Source: Candidatus Gerdarchaeota archaeon
GTDB taxonomy: Archaea > Asgardarchaeota > Heimdallarchaeia > JABLTI01
Direction: 5' to 3'
Length of the DNA stretch: 23,297 bases
Assembly: GCA_016840945.1 (NCBI GenBank)
Contig: JAEORJ010000021.1
Coordinates: 1 to 23,297, forward strand
Within the stretch, counting starts at the first letter, position 1. The number at the start of each line of letters is the position of its first letter. Under the pieces are notes generated by a model, which saw only the letters and a program-made list of their open reading frames with translations, made no database searches and was not told the origin of the DNA. The translations under genes and the position numbers were made by a program. Shown piece after piece: positions 1 to 7,256 of the stretch.

Positions 1-704
1 AATGAAAAATACTTATCCCAATTATCTTTCTTAATTGGATTGTGATCATTATTGATTTCCCACAAATCATCTAATCCATCTCCATCGGAGTCTTTGTTTA
101 ATGGGTTACTATGATAGACATGAACTTCTATTCCATCAAGAATACCATCTTGGTCTGAATCACCGACATGAATATTTGTTTTATATATTCTTGCTTCCTC
201 AAAATCATTCAGCATATCAAAATCAGTATCTGGATGAAAAGCATTACTTCTATAAGTCCATAACTCAAAACCATCATGTAAGCCATCCCCATCGGTATCC
301 CATAAAAGAGGATTAGTGTTGTATTTGAAAATTTCTAGTGAATCAGCAATGTAATCATAATCTGAATCAACATTTGTAGGAATTGTTAAATAGAAATGTA
401 CCTCTGCCCCGTCTAATAGTCCATCGTAATCTGTATCGGGATTATAAGGTTGAGTATTGTAAAAAGCTTCTTCCTCATTTGTTAAGCCATCTCTATCTGG
501 GTCGTTAGGATCATCTTCTATTTCATCTGTGGGGACTAATCGTAAAACATCTCGAATTTGCTCTTGGGCATCGATAGTTTCAAAACTAAAATTATCTGGA
601 ATGTCAGGTGGAGTTCTCTCTTGATTAGTAAAAGTATGTAAAGATAAGGCGAGAATGCTGGTTAGAAATAAAATTATTATGAAGGATATAGATCTTTTAT
701 CCAT
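1..704 (-). CDS. Secreted TSP3-repeat (Ca2+-binding) protein, 3' end outside window
   Basis: The frame is open from an ATG at 704 to the window edge, giving the first 234 residues; the C-terminus is missing. Residues 7-22 are strongly hydrophobic after a basic MDKR, as in a signal peptide or signal anchor. A short linker follows, then six to seven acidic repeats from about residue 68 to the edge. The repeats are 23 residues long with a DxDxDGLxDxxE core and a Y-x-T/S-N-P ending. This is the thrombospondin type 3 / EF-hand-like calcium-binding repeat found in extracellular stalks and adhesins. I infer a cell-surface or secreted role; the binding target is unknown. The same repeat forms the stalk of the 1125-residue protein at 9682-13059, so the two may belong to one paralogous surface family. 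Confidence 0.85.
   Translation of the reverse strand, partial: MDKRSISFIIILFLTSILALSLHTFTNQERTPPDIPDNFSFETIDAQEQIRDVLRLVPTDEIEDDPNDPDRDGLTNEEEAFYNTQPYNPDTDYDGLLDGAEVHFYLTIPTNVDSDYDYIADSLEIFKYNTNPLLWDTDGDGLHDGFELWTYRSNAFHPDTDFDMLNDFEEARIYKTNIHVGDSDQDGILDGIEVHVYHSNPLNKDSDGDGLDDLWEINNDHNPIKKDNWDKYFS
51..503 (-). repeat. 69-bp (23-aa) TSP3 repeat tract
   Basis: Coding repeat with a 23-codon period covering about residues 68-218 of the truncated surface protein. Units begin at D91, D113, D136, D159, D182 and D205, each with D-x-D-x-D at the front and a conserved E at unit position 12. The DNA copies are diverged, so the repeat is old and held by protein-level selection rather than recently amplified. 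Confidence 0.85.
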
Positions 705-1058
705 ATGTGCTCTATTTTTTTCCAGAGTTATTGTTTTCAAGTTTTTCAACTCAATTTGTTGTTCTTGAACAAACTGACTATCTCTTTTTCAAACTAGATT
801 AAACTACAGAGTATAAATACAAGTTTAATCTGATATCCTTAAATTAAGTACAAATGTTGGATATCTTCTATAAAGTTTACTTTTAGTTAGTAATGTCCTT
901 TTTAAGCGATATATAACTAACCGCGTTTATTTTATTAACTGATGATTATACAAAGATTTTAAAATCATTTCTGACCGATTGCCGTTTAATGTAAAAATGA
1001 ATGAGATGATGCTCTTCTTTTTAAAATAATATAGTGCAGGGACTGGTTCAAAAATTAA
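705..1058. promoter_or_regulatory. 354-bp divergent intergenic region
   Basis: Separates the TSP3 gene (-) from the HEAT-repeat gene (+). I see no ORF with coding character, no tRNA and no GC-rich structured RNA. An A/T-only TATA-like stretch at about 1022-1033 lies roughly 26-37 bp before the TTG at 1059, which fits a leaderless or very short-leader transcript of the HEAT gene. A TATAAATA at 812-819 is symmetric enough to work either way but is far from both starts. A 7-bp inverted repeat (832-838 with 859-865) is weak. Both promoters must lie here; which elements are used is inference. Confidence 0.45.
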
Positions 1059-3458
1059 TTGGTGATAAGCAATTTGGATAAATATTCATATGAAGTGATG
1101 GCTGCTTTAACGACGGAAGATTATAAAAAAGCAGTAAACAAATATCTACTAACCTATGATTTAGAAAATTGGAAGATATTTGTTGATAATTATTATAAGC
1201 TTACTCCTTACGAGATTGAATTAATTATTAATGAGTTAGCTGGTAAAGCAGATTTTCATATGATCATAGATATTTTATCATTATCTGGCATAATTGGACA
1301 ATCAATTGCATTATCAAATACTATAGTAAAAATGCTCTCGAAAATAGATATTACTCAACATAAAGAGATTATAACAAAAAAGATAGATCATTTATTGGAA
1401 TCACCATTTGCTGAAGAACGGCGCATTGGATTATTTGTTGCAGGATATTTTAATCTCGATGAATATTTTGATGTAATAGAAAGGATGTCAAATTATGATA
1501 TCATTTTTGAGGATGCTTATTTCTCTTTAGGTTTAATGACCAATCCTGAGATTATTGAGAAATTAGGGATAAAATTCATGCAACTTGGTGCTAATCAAAT
1601 ACAAAGAAATGCTATTGCTAAAATTTTAGCTCAAAAAGGCAATCCCTTGGCAGCTTTGTGGCTTTTCAAAAATAAAGAATTTGATTTCACTACACCTTAT
1701 ACAAAATCAATTTATTTAGCTCGTGAATGGGGTGGGGCAGGAATTAAACCAGCTTTATTATTAGACTCTGATGATGATTTCTTACAACCGATAACATTAA
1801 AATTTATAGATGGAATTTCATCGATTTTACATTATGATATTGATTTAATAACTGAAATCAATATTCAAAAAACAGCTAAGAAATTAATTCATTTATTGGA
1901 AAAAGAACCAGATATTGATACGATAAAAACAACTTTTATTTTGAAAAATGCTATTAGTGACATTTACCAATATACAGATCCTTATTCTGTTGATAAGGAA
2001 TTGAGGGAAGAAATAACTGGAGCTTGGAAAATACTTGATAAATTCCCAAAATTAGATACAATTAATTTTATTAGAATTTTTATAAGAAACAATTTGGATG
2101 TAGATAGTGAAAGATTCTTATTAGCAATTAAATTAATACGCAATTTTAGATTAAAGGAATTTGAGCAAGAAATAATCGCTGTTGGTCTTGAAAATTCACT
2201 AACGTTAGAACAAGAAATTGAAATTATTAGTTGCCTAGGACAGATAGGTTCTGAAATTTCAGCTGAATACATAATAAATAATTTACCAACTAGAATTGAC
2301 ATTAACAAAAGAATTATCGATCAAGTTGATAACTCAAATATTGATTCTGATATTGATTTAATTGATGAATTAGATGATGATTTGTTAATAAATCTCAATC
2401 AATCATTTGATGAGAATATTATTGAATTACTTAACATAGATCTCGAAGAATTATATTATTTAGTAGCAATTTATGCTTTAGGCTCACTTAAATCAAACAA
2501 AGCATTTTCGATTTTAGGGGAAGCATTGAATGATTACAATCCGAGGGTTCGATTTCAAGCTATAAGTGCTTTGAAAAATATTAGAAGCATAAATCCGTTG
2601 TTAGAAGATAAATTAGTCTCATTAGCATTACATGATCCATACATGTCCATTCAAAGAGAAGCCTATATTACTCTTGGAGTACTAAGTTCAGATGCAGCTA
2701 TACCACTTTTCATTAAAACAATCTTTCAGGCTATAGAAGATGGTACAGTTGAAATGATAAACGAAATAATAGATGAATATGATAATCGTTGGGAAATTGA
2801 TGACGTAAGCGAGCCGTCTGAAGAATTAGCAACAAAAGACAAGCAAGAAATTGGTGCGACTCCAAATATTTCTCGCGAGAAAATTCCTGATGTGGAAAAG
2901 AAATCTTATGATAATGAAATCTCTCGCTGGATAAATAGATTAAACTACCGTCATAATAAAACTCTAGAATTAAGAGAAGATCTAATTGAATATCAAGAAG
3001 ATTTAGCAGGACAAGATGATTATTTCGATGGTTCTGAAATCTCAGACATTTATGATCCAAAAGAATATTTCCCTGATGGGCCTAATACACCAGAAGACAT
3101 AGAAGATGATGATTTACTATCTGAGATAGGGGAGCAATTTAGAAAAATAACAATAGTTGAAAGCGTTATTGAAGCACTAAAAAGTACTAATGGTAAACTA
3201 CCAGTAAATGACCTTAAGGAAATAATCGCTCACCCCGTAGATGATGAAATCTATAAGGATATTCTAATCATATTAGCCAGATCCGGGGAAGTTTTTGCTA
3301 TAAAGGAATTAACCGGCTTATTCAATCCCATTGATTTTATTCGTGCACGAGAAATTGTTGATATCCTATCCCAAAAAGCTCCTCGAGAATTTAATGATAT
3401 TAAATTAAAAATTAAACAATCACCTGATTGGATATTAAATGACAAAGTTCCAAATTAA
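1059..3458 (+). CDS. HEAT-repeat protein with acidic linker, function unknown
   Basis: A 799-residue, predominantly helical protein with no signal peptide or membrane segment. The clearest HEAT/PBS-lyase-type repeats are at about residues 468-560, with the usual pattern of a helix ending ALGSLKSNKAF, then a proline/charged turn and R-x-x-A-I-S-A-L. The first 430 residues look like more degenerate helical repeats. Residues about 565-700 form a highly acidic, probably disordered linker, followed by a short helical C-terminal domain. Such solenoids normally serve as protein-binding scaffolds; no catalytic motif is visible and the partner is unknown. The start may be TTG 1059 or the next codon, GTG 1062. 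Downstream, after 77 bp, lies a zinc-ribbon membrane protein on the same strand, which may be cotranscribed. Confidence 0.85.
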   Translation: MVISNLDKYSYEVMAALTTEDYKKAVNKYLLTYDLENWKIFVDNYYKLTPYEIELIINELAGKADFHMIIDILSLSGIIGQSIALSNTIVKMLSKIDITQHKEIITKKIDHLLESPFAEERRIGLFVAGYFNLDEYFDVIERMSNYDIIFEDAYFSLGLMTNPEIIEKLGIKFMQLGANQIQRNAIAKILAQKGNPLAALWLFKNKEFDFTTPYTKSIYLAREWGGAGIKPALLLDSDDDFLQPITLKFIDGISSILHYDIDLITEINIQKTAKKLIHLLEKEPDIDTIKTTFILKNAISDIYQYTDPYSVDKELREEITGAWKILDKFPKLDTINFIRIFIRNNLDVDSERFLLAIKLIRNFRLKEFEQEIIAVGLENSLTLEQEIEIISCLGQIGSEISAEYIINNLPTRIDINKRIIDQVDNSNIDSDIDLIDELDDDLLINLNQSFDENIIELLNIDLEELYYLVAIYALGSLKSNKAFSILGEALNDYNPRVRFQAISALKNIRSINPLLEDKLVSLALHDPYMSIQREAYITLGVLSSDAAIPLFIKTIFQAIEDGTVEMINEIIDEYDNRWEIDDVSEPSEELATKDKQEIGATPNISREKIPDVEKKSYDNEISRWINRLNYRHNKTLELREDLIEYQEDLAGQDDYFDGSEISDIYDPKEYFPDGPNTPEDIEDDDLLSEIGEQFRKITIVESVIEALKSTNGKLPVNDLKEIIAHPVDDEIYKDILIILARSGEVFAIKELTGLFNPIDFIRAREIVDILSQKAPREFNDIKLKIKQSPDWILNDKVPN

Positions 3459-3535
3459 TAGTAGAATAATTATTAATTCTTTATTTACAAAGTAATTTAA
3501 ATGAGTTAACCTATTGAAAGAATGTGTGAAAAAAA

Positions 3536-4216
3536 ATGTCCGATGTTAGCTATAATTATCAATTCAACTTACCAAAAATAAGAACGGTTTGTTTACCAAA
3601 AAGAGTATGTTTTACCACACTAAGTTTTGCGCCATTGCTTGGTTTTATTTTAAATATAATAGCTTTGCCTGGGCATGTTATTTTATTCCCATATTATTTA
3701 GTGGTAATATTAAGTAAAGGGCGACCACCAAAATTCCTATATTATTTCATCTATTTTGTCTCAGCTTTTATTTATGGAGCAATTCATGAGAAAAATGAAA
3801 TTTGGAAGGATTTCACTTCATTATATTATATTTATGTAGGATTTATTGTTGGTTTTGTTAACTGGATTCTTACTACAGTTTCACTTGCTTTGATCTTTCC
3901 TATTTTTATTTACATAGAAGATTGGAAATTACTAACTAATGTAATCTATAGAATAACTTTTGGTAATTGGAAAATAATTGTTAATGAATGCCCCGAAATG
4001 CGATATAAGAAAAGCATGGAAGCAAGAGAAGAAGCTGAAAAGAAAGAGAAACGAAAGAAAACAATGACTCAAGCGACAAAAGATGGCAAATATTATGATG
4101 TTAAAGTTGAAGATGCAACTGGAAAGGTCAAAGGAACAATTATTTGCCCAACATGCGGTGAGCAATTAGAAAAAGATTCAACATTTTGCCCCAAGTGTGG
4201 AAGTTATGTTAAATAA
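3536..4216 (+). CDS. Membrane protein with C-terminal zinc ribbon
   Basis: A 226-residue protein with about four hydrophobic segments: residues 25-60 (one or two), 66-82 and 93-122. A strongly basic, helical stretch follows at about 158-180, rich in E/K. The C-terminus is a compact zinc ribbon with C204-P-T-C207 and C218-P-K-C221. This fits an integral membrane protein that places a small cytoplasmic zinc-ribbon domain at its C-terminus, a layout common in archaeal proteins of unknown function. I do not recognise the membrane family and propose no reaction. It follows the HEAT-repeat gene and ends 21 bp before the convergent arsC-like gene, with a hairpin between them. Confidence 0.8.
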   Translation: MSDVSYNYQFNLPKIRTVCLPKRVCFTTLSFAPLLGFILNIIALPGHVILFPYYLVVILSKGRPPKFLYYFIYFVSAFIYGAIHEKNEIWKDFTSLYYIYVGFIVGFVNWILTTVSLALIFPIFIYIEDWKLLTNVIYRITFGNWKIIVNECPEMRYKKSMEAREEAEKKEKRKKTMTQATKDGKYYDVKVEDATGKVKGTIICPTCGEQLEKDSTFCPKCGSYVK

Positions 4217-4223
4217 ATGAGAT

Positions 4224-4256
4224 AAAAAATAATGATCTTAAAATTCATTATTTTTT
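4224..4256. terminator. 12-bp perfect hairpin with T-tract between convergent genes
   Basis: Arm AAAAAATAATGA at 4224-4235 pairs perfectly with TCATTATTTTTT at 4245-4256, leaving a 9-nt loop. On either strand the distal arm ends in six T residues, so it can act on both the zinc-ribbon gene (+) and the arsC-like gene (-). It overlaps the last codons of the arsC-like gene (stop at 4238). Archaeal termination mainly needs T-runs, so the stem may be secondary or may protect the 3' end. Confidence 0.6.
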
Positions 4257-4654
4257 GCTCTTTCAATTAAATCTAATACTCGATTCTTAATTTCATCTCT
4301 AATTTCACGATAAAATTCAATATTTTGACCATGAGGATCTTCCAAATCCCAGTTTTCACTTTTACTAATTAACCAAACAGGACACATTTTCTCTGCCCCA
4401 CACCCCATGATAATTGCTAAGTCGCAATTTTGAGCATAGTCTAAATCGATTTGTTTGGGAAATTGATTTGATATATCAATGCCGATTTCTTCCATAACAA
4501 GAATAGCATTTGTGCTAATCTTATCAGCAGGTTTAGTACCAGCACTTTGAGCAAGGAGGTATTCGCTTCCATAATGTTTTGCAAACCCTTCAGCTATTTG
4601 ACTTCTTCCAGAATTACCTATGCAAATAAAATATACCTGTTTGGTCATTAACAT
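4238..4654 (-). CDS. arsC: Arsenate reductase / low-molecular-weight protein tyrosine phosphatase-like
   Basis: LMW-PTPase fold. The P-loop C-I-G-N-S-G-R-S follows the first beta strand (the C-x5-R nucleophile loop), the general-acid loop is E-D-P-H-G, and a C-G-A-E-K-M-C segment resembles the resolving cysteine pair of thioredoxin-linked ArsC. Those cysteines are six residues apart, against seven in the Staphylococcus pI258 enzyme. Arsenate reduction is therefore the best guess, with protein tyrosine phosphatase activity as the alternative. I chose ATG 4654 (ATG 4648 is also possible) because the longer frame back to TTG 4693 would add 13-15 residues before the first strand. The gene follows the small GTPase gene on the same strand and may be cotranscribed; no arsenic transporter or ArsR is nearby. 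Confidence 0.8.
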   Translation of the reverse strand: MLMTKQVYFICIGNSGRSQIAEGFAKHYGSEYLLAQSAGTKPADKISTNAILVMEEIGIDISNQFPKQIDLDYAQNCDLAIIMGCGAEKMCPVWLISKSENWDLEDPHGQNIEFYREIRDEIKNRVLDLIERAKNNEF

Positions 4655-4710
4655 CAAATTAGTAATAAATAAAGAATTTTTTAATTTTTTCAATTGAATT
4701 CTTAATTACA

Positions 4711-5328
4711 TTAACCTGAAAATCCTCGATAGAAACCTTCGAGAAACTTGATCTTTTGTGAGGATTTAGAATATTCATCTTCATTATATTTAGCTAAACA
4801 GAATTGAGCCATACTTCTAAAAGCTTCCAATACTCCATCACCAGTTAATGAAGACGTATCATAATAAGCATCAACTTTTAAAATGTTCATTAAAGTTTCA
4901 ATATCTTCTTGCCAAACCTCAGCTTCAACATTAAGATCATTTTTAGTTGCAAGTAAAATTTTAGGTGCCCGAGCATCAAGTTCTTCCTTCACGGAATTAT
5001 ACCAGTCCTCTAAATTATAGAGACGATCACGTCGTGTAACATCAAATGCTAAGAAAATGCCTTTTGCACCTCCAGCAAAAGCGGAACGCATTCGTGCAAA
5101 ATGATCCTGACCACCAACATCAAATATTTGTAAAGTTACACTTAAATTATTTACATAGAATCGTTTTATGAAGAAATCGCAGCCAACGGTTAATCTATAG
5201 TCAGCAAAAAATTCCTGTGTTGTTAATTGTGTACAGATACTTGTTTTACCTACTGCACCGTCACCGACAATTAACACTTTGAAGAAAGCTGACTCTTCAT
5301 TATCGCTCATTTTATCCACCTGCAGCAT
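4711..5328 (-). CDS. Rab/Ras-like small GTPase
   Basis: A 205-residue small GTPase with all five G motifs: G1 GDGAVGKT (22-29), G2 switch-I Thr T47, G3 D70-V-G-G-Q74, G4 T128-K-N-D131 and G5 S159-S-L. Overall it resembles Rab/Ras; for example F-D-V-T and a W-Y-N-S-V helix follow the switch II region. G3, however, reads DVGGQ as in Arf and G-alpha proteins rather than the usual DTAGQ. The catalytic Gln equivalent is kept. The C-terminus ends GFYRGFSG with no prenylatable cysteine, so any membrane attachment must be indirect. ATG 5310 is a plausible alternative start, since AGGTGG sits 5 bp before it. Such GTPases are abundant in Asgard archaea. No GAP, GEF or longin/roadblock protein is visible nearby. 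Confidence 0.92.
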   Translation of the reverse strand: MLQVDKMSDNEESAFFKVLIVGDGAVGKTSICTQLTTQEFFADYRLTVGCDFFIKRFYVNNLSVTLQIFDVGGQDHFARMRSAFAGGAKGIFLAFDVTRRDRLYNLEDWYNSVKEELDARAPKILLATKNDLNVEAEVWQEDIETLMNILKVDAYYDTSSLTGDGVLEAFRSMAQFCLAKYNEDEYSKSSQKIKFLEGFYRGFSG

Positions 5329-5360
5329 CTGAACATCACTATTTTTTTTCTTTTTAATGG

Positions 5361-5400
5361 TTTGTTATAATCCAATTATTTGGTATTAATGGAATCCATT
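5361..5400 (-). promoter_or_regulatory. Candidate promoter and operator of the GTPase gene
   Basis: Reading the minus strand, a TTATAA element (5365-5370) lies 37-60 bp before the two possible GTPase starts. Just upstream is an inverted repeat with 6-bp arms, AATGGA (5388-5393) and TCCATT (5395-5400), around a single central base. The spacing would put a repressor or activator next to the BRE/TATA. This is based only on motif and position. Confidence 0.35.
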
Positions 5401-5490
5401 TTTTGTCGGATTAAATTTAAATTTATTACTCAATGGTATTTTTACTTAGATTTAAGTCTTATTTAATGGGTATTTTTCATACACTGAAAA

Positions 5491-6150
5491 TTAACCTTTT
5501 AAAATTCCTAGTGGTAATATTTCCGACGGATTCTTTAATTGATGTTCAATTACTCGAGATAATATTGATTTCTTATCTGTTAATTCTAATGCTTGTTTGA
5601 AAAATTCTAAGCTAGTTTCTTCTTTTCCTAATAGTCTATTTAACTCACCTGCTAAATAGAGATACATCTCTTTTGGATTCTCATCAAATGCTTCTTTCTC
5701 TATTACTTCTTTAATATAATCTAAAATTAATTCTCTAGTTTTCTTTAGTAACTCTGTTTCCTTTGATTCACGATAAGCATAACTTGCTTGTAATAATACA
5801 GAAGTTCTTCTATTAACTGGTTCATTTCTCAAATAATGGGCTATCACTAAATAACCTTCTCCTGCACCAAAATCAGTTGCTTTTTTTCCGGAAAATGTTT
5901 CGGTCTCTTGTATTGCTTGGTCAACATAATCCATATCTATTGAATTCATTCTAAAATCCATAGTATAAGCTGAGAAACCACATTTCGGGCAGATGTTTAT
6001 CAGATAAACTACAGGTTGTGGTTCTCTTTCGCTTGCTACATACAAATCGCTATAATTTAAGCCAAATGTATCATAACTTCCCAAAGTTTTTGATTGAAAG
6101 ATTGCTTGGCAATTTGGACAAGTATATAATTCTTCAAAAATTAAAGTCAT
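5491..6150 (-). CDS. DUF2225-type zinc-binding protein
   Basis: A 219-residue soluble protein. The N-terminal region carries two CxxC knuckles, C11-P-N-C14 and C54-P-K-C57, likely binding one zinc. Between them is a G-S-Y-D-T-F-G / Y-V-A-S segment that resembles the DUF2225 family. The rest (about 85-210) is helical, with TPR-like pattern such as A-G-E-L-N-R-L-L-G followed by E-F-F-K-Q-A-L-E-L. The family has no established function. It starts 15 bp after the mtd stop codon on the same strand, so the two are very likely one operon; a link to C1 metabolism is an inference from this pairing only. Confidence 0.75.
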   Translation of the reverse strand: MTLIFEELYTCPNCQAIFQSKTLGSYDTFGLNYSDLYVASEREPQPVVYLINICPKCGFSAYTMDFRMNSIDMDYVDQAIQETETFSGKKATDFGAGEGYLVIAHYLRNEPVNRRTSVLLQASYAYRESKETELLKKTRELILDYIKEVIEKEAFDENPKEMYLYLAGELNRLLGKEETSLEFFKQALELTDKKSILSRVIEHQLKNPSEILPLGILKG

Positions 6151-6165
6151 TTCTATTATTCATCT

Positions 6166-7026
6166 CTATTCGTACTTTGAATCAGGTTTTTCAGTTAAGG
6201 TTCTTTTTTGTTGTACTTCACCAGAATAAGCATGTGGTTCTCTTAGAACTTGATTATTTGATTTTTCAATTTCCCTTGCTTCATCTGCTAATTTTGCTGC
6301 AGTTCTCATCATTTCATGTGCGCTTGCTACTTGTGGTATATAGTCTAATCGCTCATTTACTTTGAAACACCCTTCTGAATTTATTTTTGCAGCAGTTTCA
6401 GCTATTTCTAATGCTGCTCTTGCTTTAGCTTCTGCGTAGGGATTTTTGAATTTAGCATAAGTAGATGCATCTTTTGAAGTAATTGTAATTTGAGGTAGAG
6501 TTATTTCTTTTTTCAATTTGATTTGTTGAATAACAGAATCGATTGATTGATATAGAATTGATAATGCTCCCCCAATTGATAGAACTTTTAATAAATCAGA
6601 ATTGTAAATAGCCATTTCAACTGGATCTAAAAATTCTCTTCTAGCACCAATCATTGCATCTGGTTTTACTATGATATAACCTATACCTTTAGCTTCAAAT
6701 TCCTCTTTATTTTCTTTTTTAAGCACATCAGTTATAACTACTAGTGGTTTTTTCTTATCAAGTAATTTCAAAATAATTTTCTGAGGTGCTGGGAGAGAAG
6801 CATTCGGGGTGGCAACAATATTTATATCAAAATCTAAATCACTAAAAATTTTGTAAGCAGAATTTATTGACTCCGGTTGCAATTTTGCTCCTGAGGAAAT
6901 TGTTCGAACGTTTACATCTAATCGGTCAGCTCGTTCATCAAGTAACATTTCTAATAAAACTGATGAAGCAATATTTCCTAATTTTAATATACCAATAGAT
7001 ACAATTGAATTTTCTTTCTCGGTCAT
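6166..7026 (-). CDS. mtd: F420-dependent methylenetetrahydromethanopterin dehydrogenase
   Basis: Mtd converts methenyl-H4MPT to methylene-H4MPT using reduced coenzyme F420, reversibly, in the archaeal C1 branch. The protein shows Mtd landmarks: an N-terminal I-G-I-L-K-L-G-N strand-loop followed by L-L-L-D-E-R-A-D-R, then a T-P-N-A segment, the highly conserved G-Y-I-I-V-K-P-D-A-M-I-G-A-R-R-E-F-L-D-P block, and A-S-A-H-E-M near the C-terminus. From ATG 7026 it is 286 residues, close to the usual ~276. The frame is open back to ATG 7095, but that would add a lysine-rich 23-residue leader, and GAAGG sits 8 bp before ATG 7026. It is first in an operon with the DUF2225 gene and divergent from the metalloregulator. 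No other H4MPT enzyme is in the window. Confidence 0.93.
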   Translation of the reverse strand: MTEKENSIVSIGILKLGNIASSVLLEMLLDERADRLDVNVRTISSGAKLQPESINSAYKIFSDLDFDINIVATPNASLPAPQKIILKLLDKKKPLVVITDVLKKENKEEFEAKGIGYIIVKPDAMIGARREFLDPVEMAIYNSDLLKVLSIGGALSILYQSIDSVIQQIKLKKEITLPQITITSKDASTYAKFKNPYAEAKARAALEIAETAAKINSEGCFKVNERLDYIPQVASAHEMMRTAAKLADEAREIEKSNNQVLREPHAYSGEVQQKRTLTEKPDSKYE

Positions 7027-7215
7027 TTTATTATCCTTCTTTTTTGATTCTTTTTTTACCATCCACTCAAGATCATTTGCCATTTTTAAGCACAATCTTT
7101 TTTAGTAATTATTCAAAATTTATGTTTTTATTTTTATAAGCAACAGATAAATTTTACTATATTTTTTCTACTAATTACTTTTGTTATCGAATTTAAATCA
7201 TTAAATATTAACGAG

Positions 7216-7245
7216 TAGCTTAAAATATGATGAATAGCTTAAAAT
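7216..7245 (+). promoter_or_regulatory. Two direct repeats before the metalloregulator gene
   Basis: TAGCTTAAAAT occurs at 7216-7226 and again at 7235-7245, 19 bp apart, each preceded by GA one base earlier or with one mismatch. The TTAAAAT of the first copy is about 31-37 bp before TTG 7257, the right place for a TATA box of a leaderless transcript. The second copy would then cover the region between TATA and transcription start. This is a natural position for an autoregulatory operator, possibly also affecting divergent mtd. Binding is inferred, not shown. Confidence 0.5.
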
Positions 7246-7256
7246 TAAATAAATAA

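Noticed and set aside
51..503. Regular 69-bp periodicity that could look like a CRISPR or satellite array
   Set aside because: The repeats are diverged at DNA level and translate in one open frame into 23-residue D-x-D-x-D units, so they are a coding TSP3 tract.
832..865. GATATCC / GGATATC inverted repeat in the 705-1058 intergenic region
   Set aside because: Only 7-bp arms with a 20-bp spacer in A/T-rich DNA; not clearly placed at either promoter.
2731..3060. Minus-strand open frame inside the HEAT-repeat gene
   Set aside because: A shadow of the acidic linker codons read on the other strand; His/Leu-rich composition unlike a real protein.
4655..4693. N-terminal extension of the ArsC-like protein to TTG 4693
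   Set aside because: Adds 13 residues before a fold that normally begins a few residues ahead of the P-loop; ATG 4654 or 4648 is a better start.
5329..5490. Possible small RNA or extra gene between the GTPase and DUF2225 genes
   Set aside because: No ORF with ribosome site and no stable GC-rich structure; only promoter-like elements were seen.
6018..6365. 115-codon open frame on the + strand
   Set aside because: Lies antisense across the DUF2225 gene and the end of mtd; its peptide is low-complexity Leu/Phe-rich and has no ribosome site or domain.
7027..7095. Mtd with an extra 23-residue N-terminus
   Set aside because: The extension is lysine-rich and absent from the family; GAAGG sits at proper spacing before ATG 7026.
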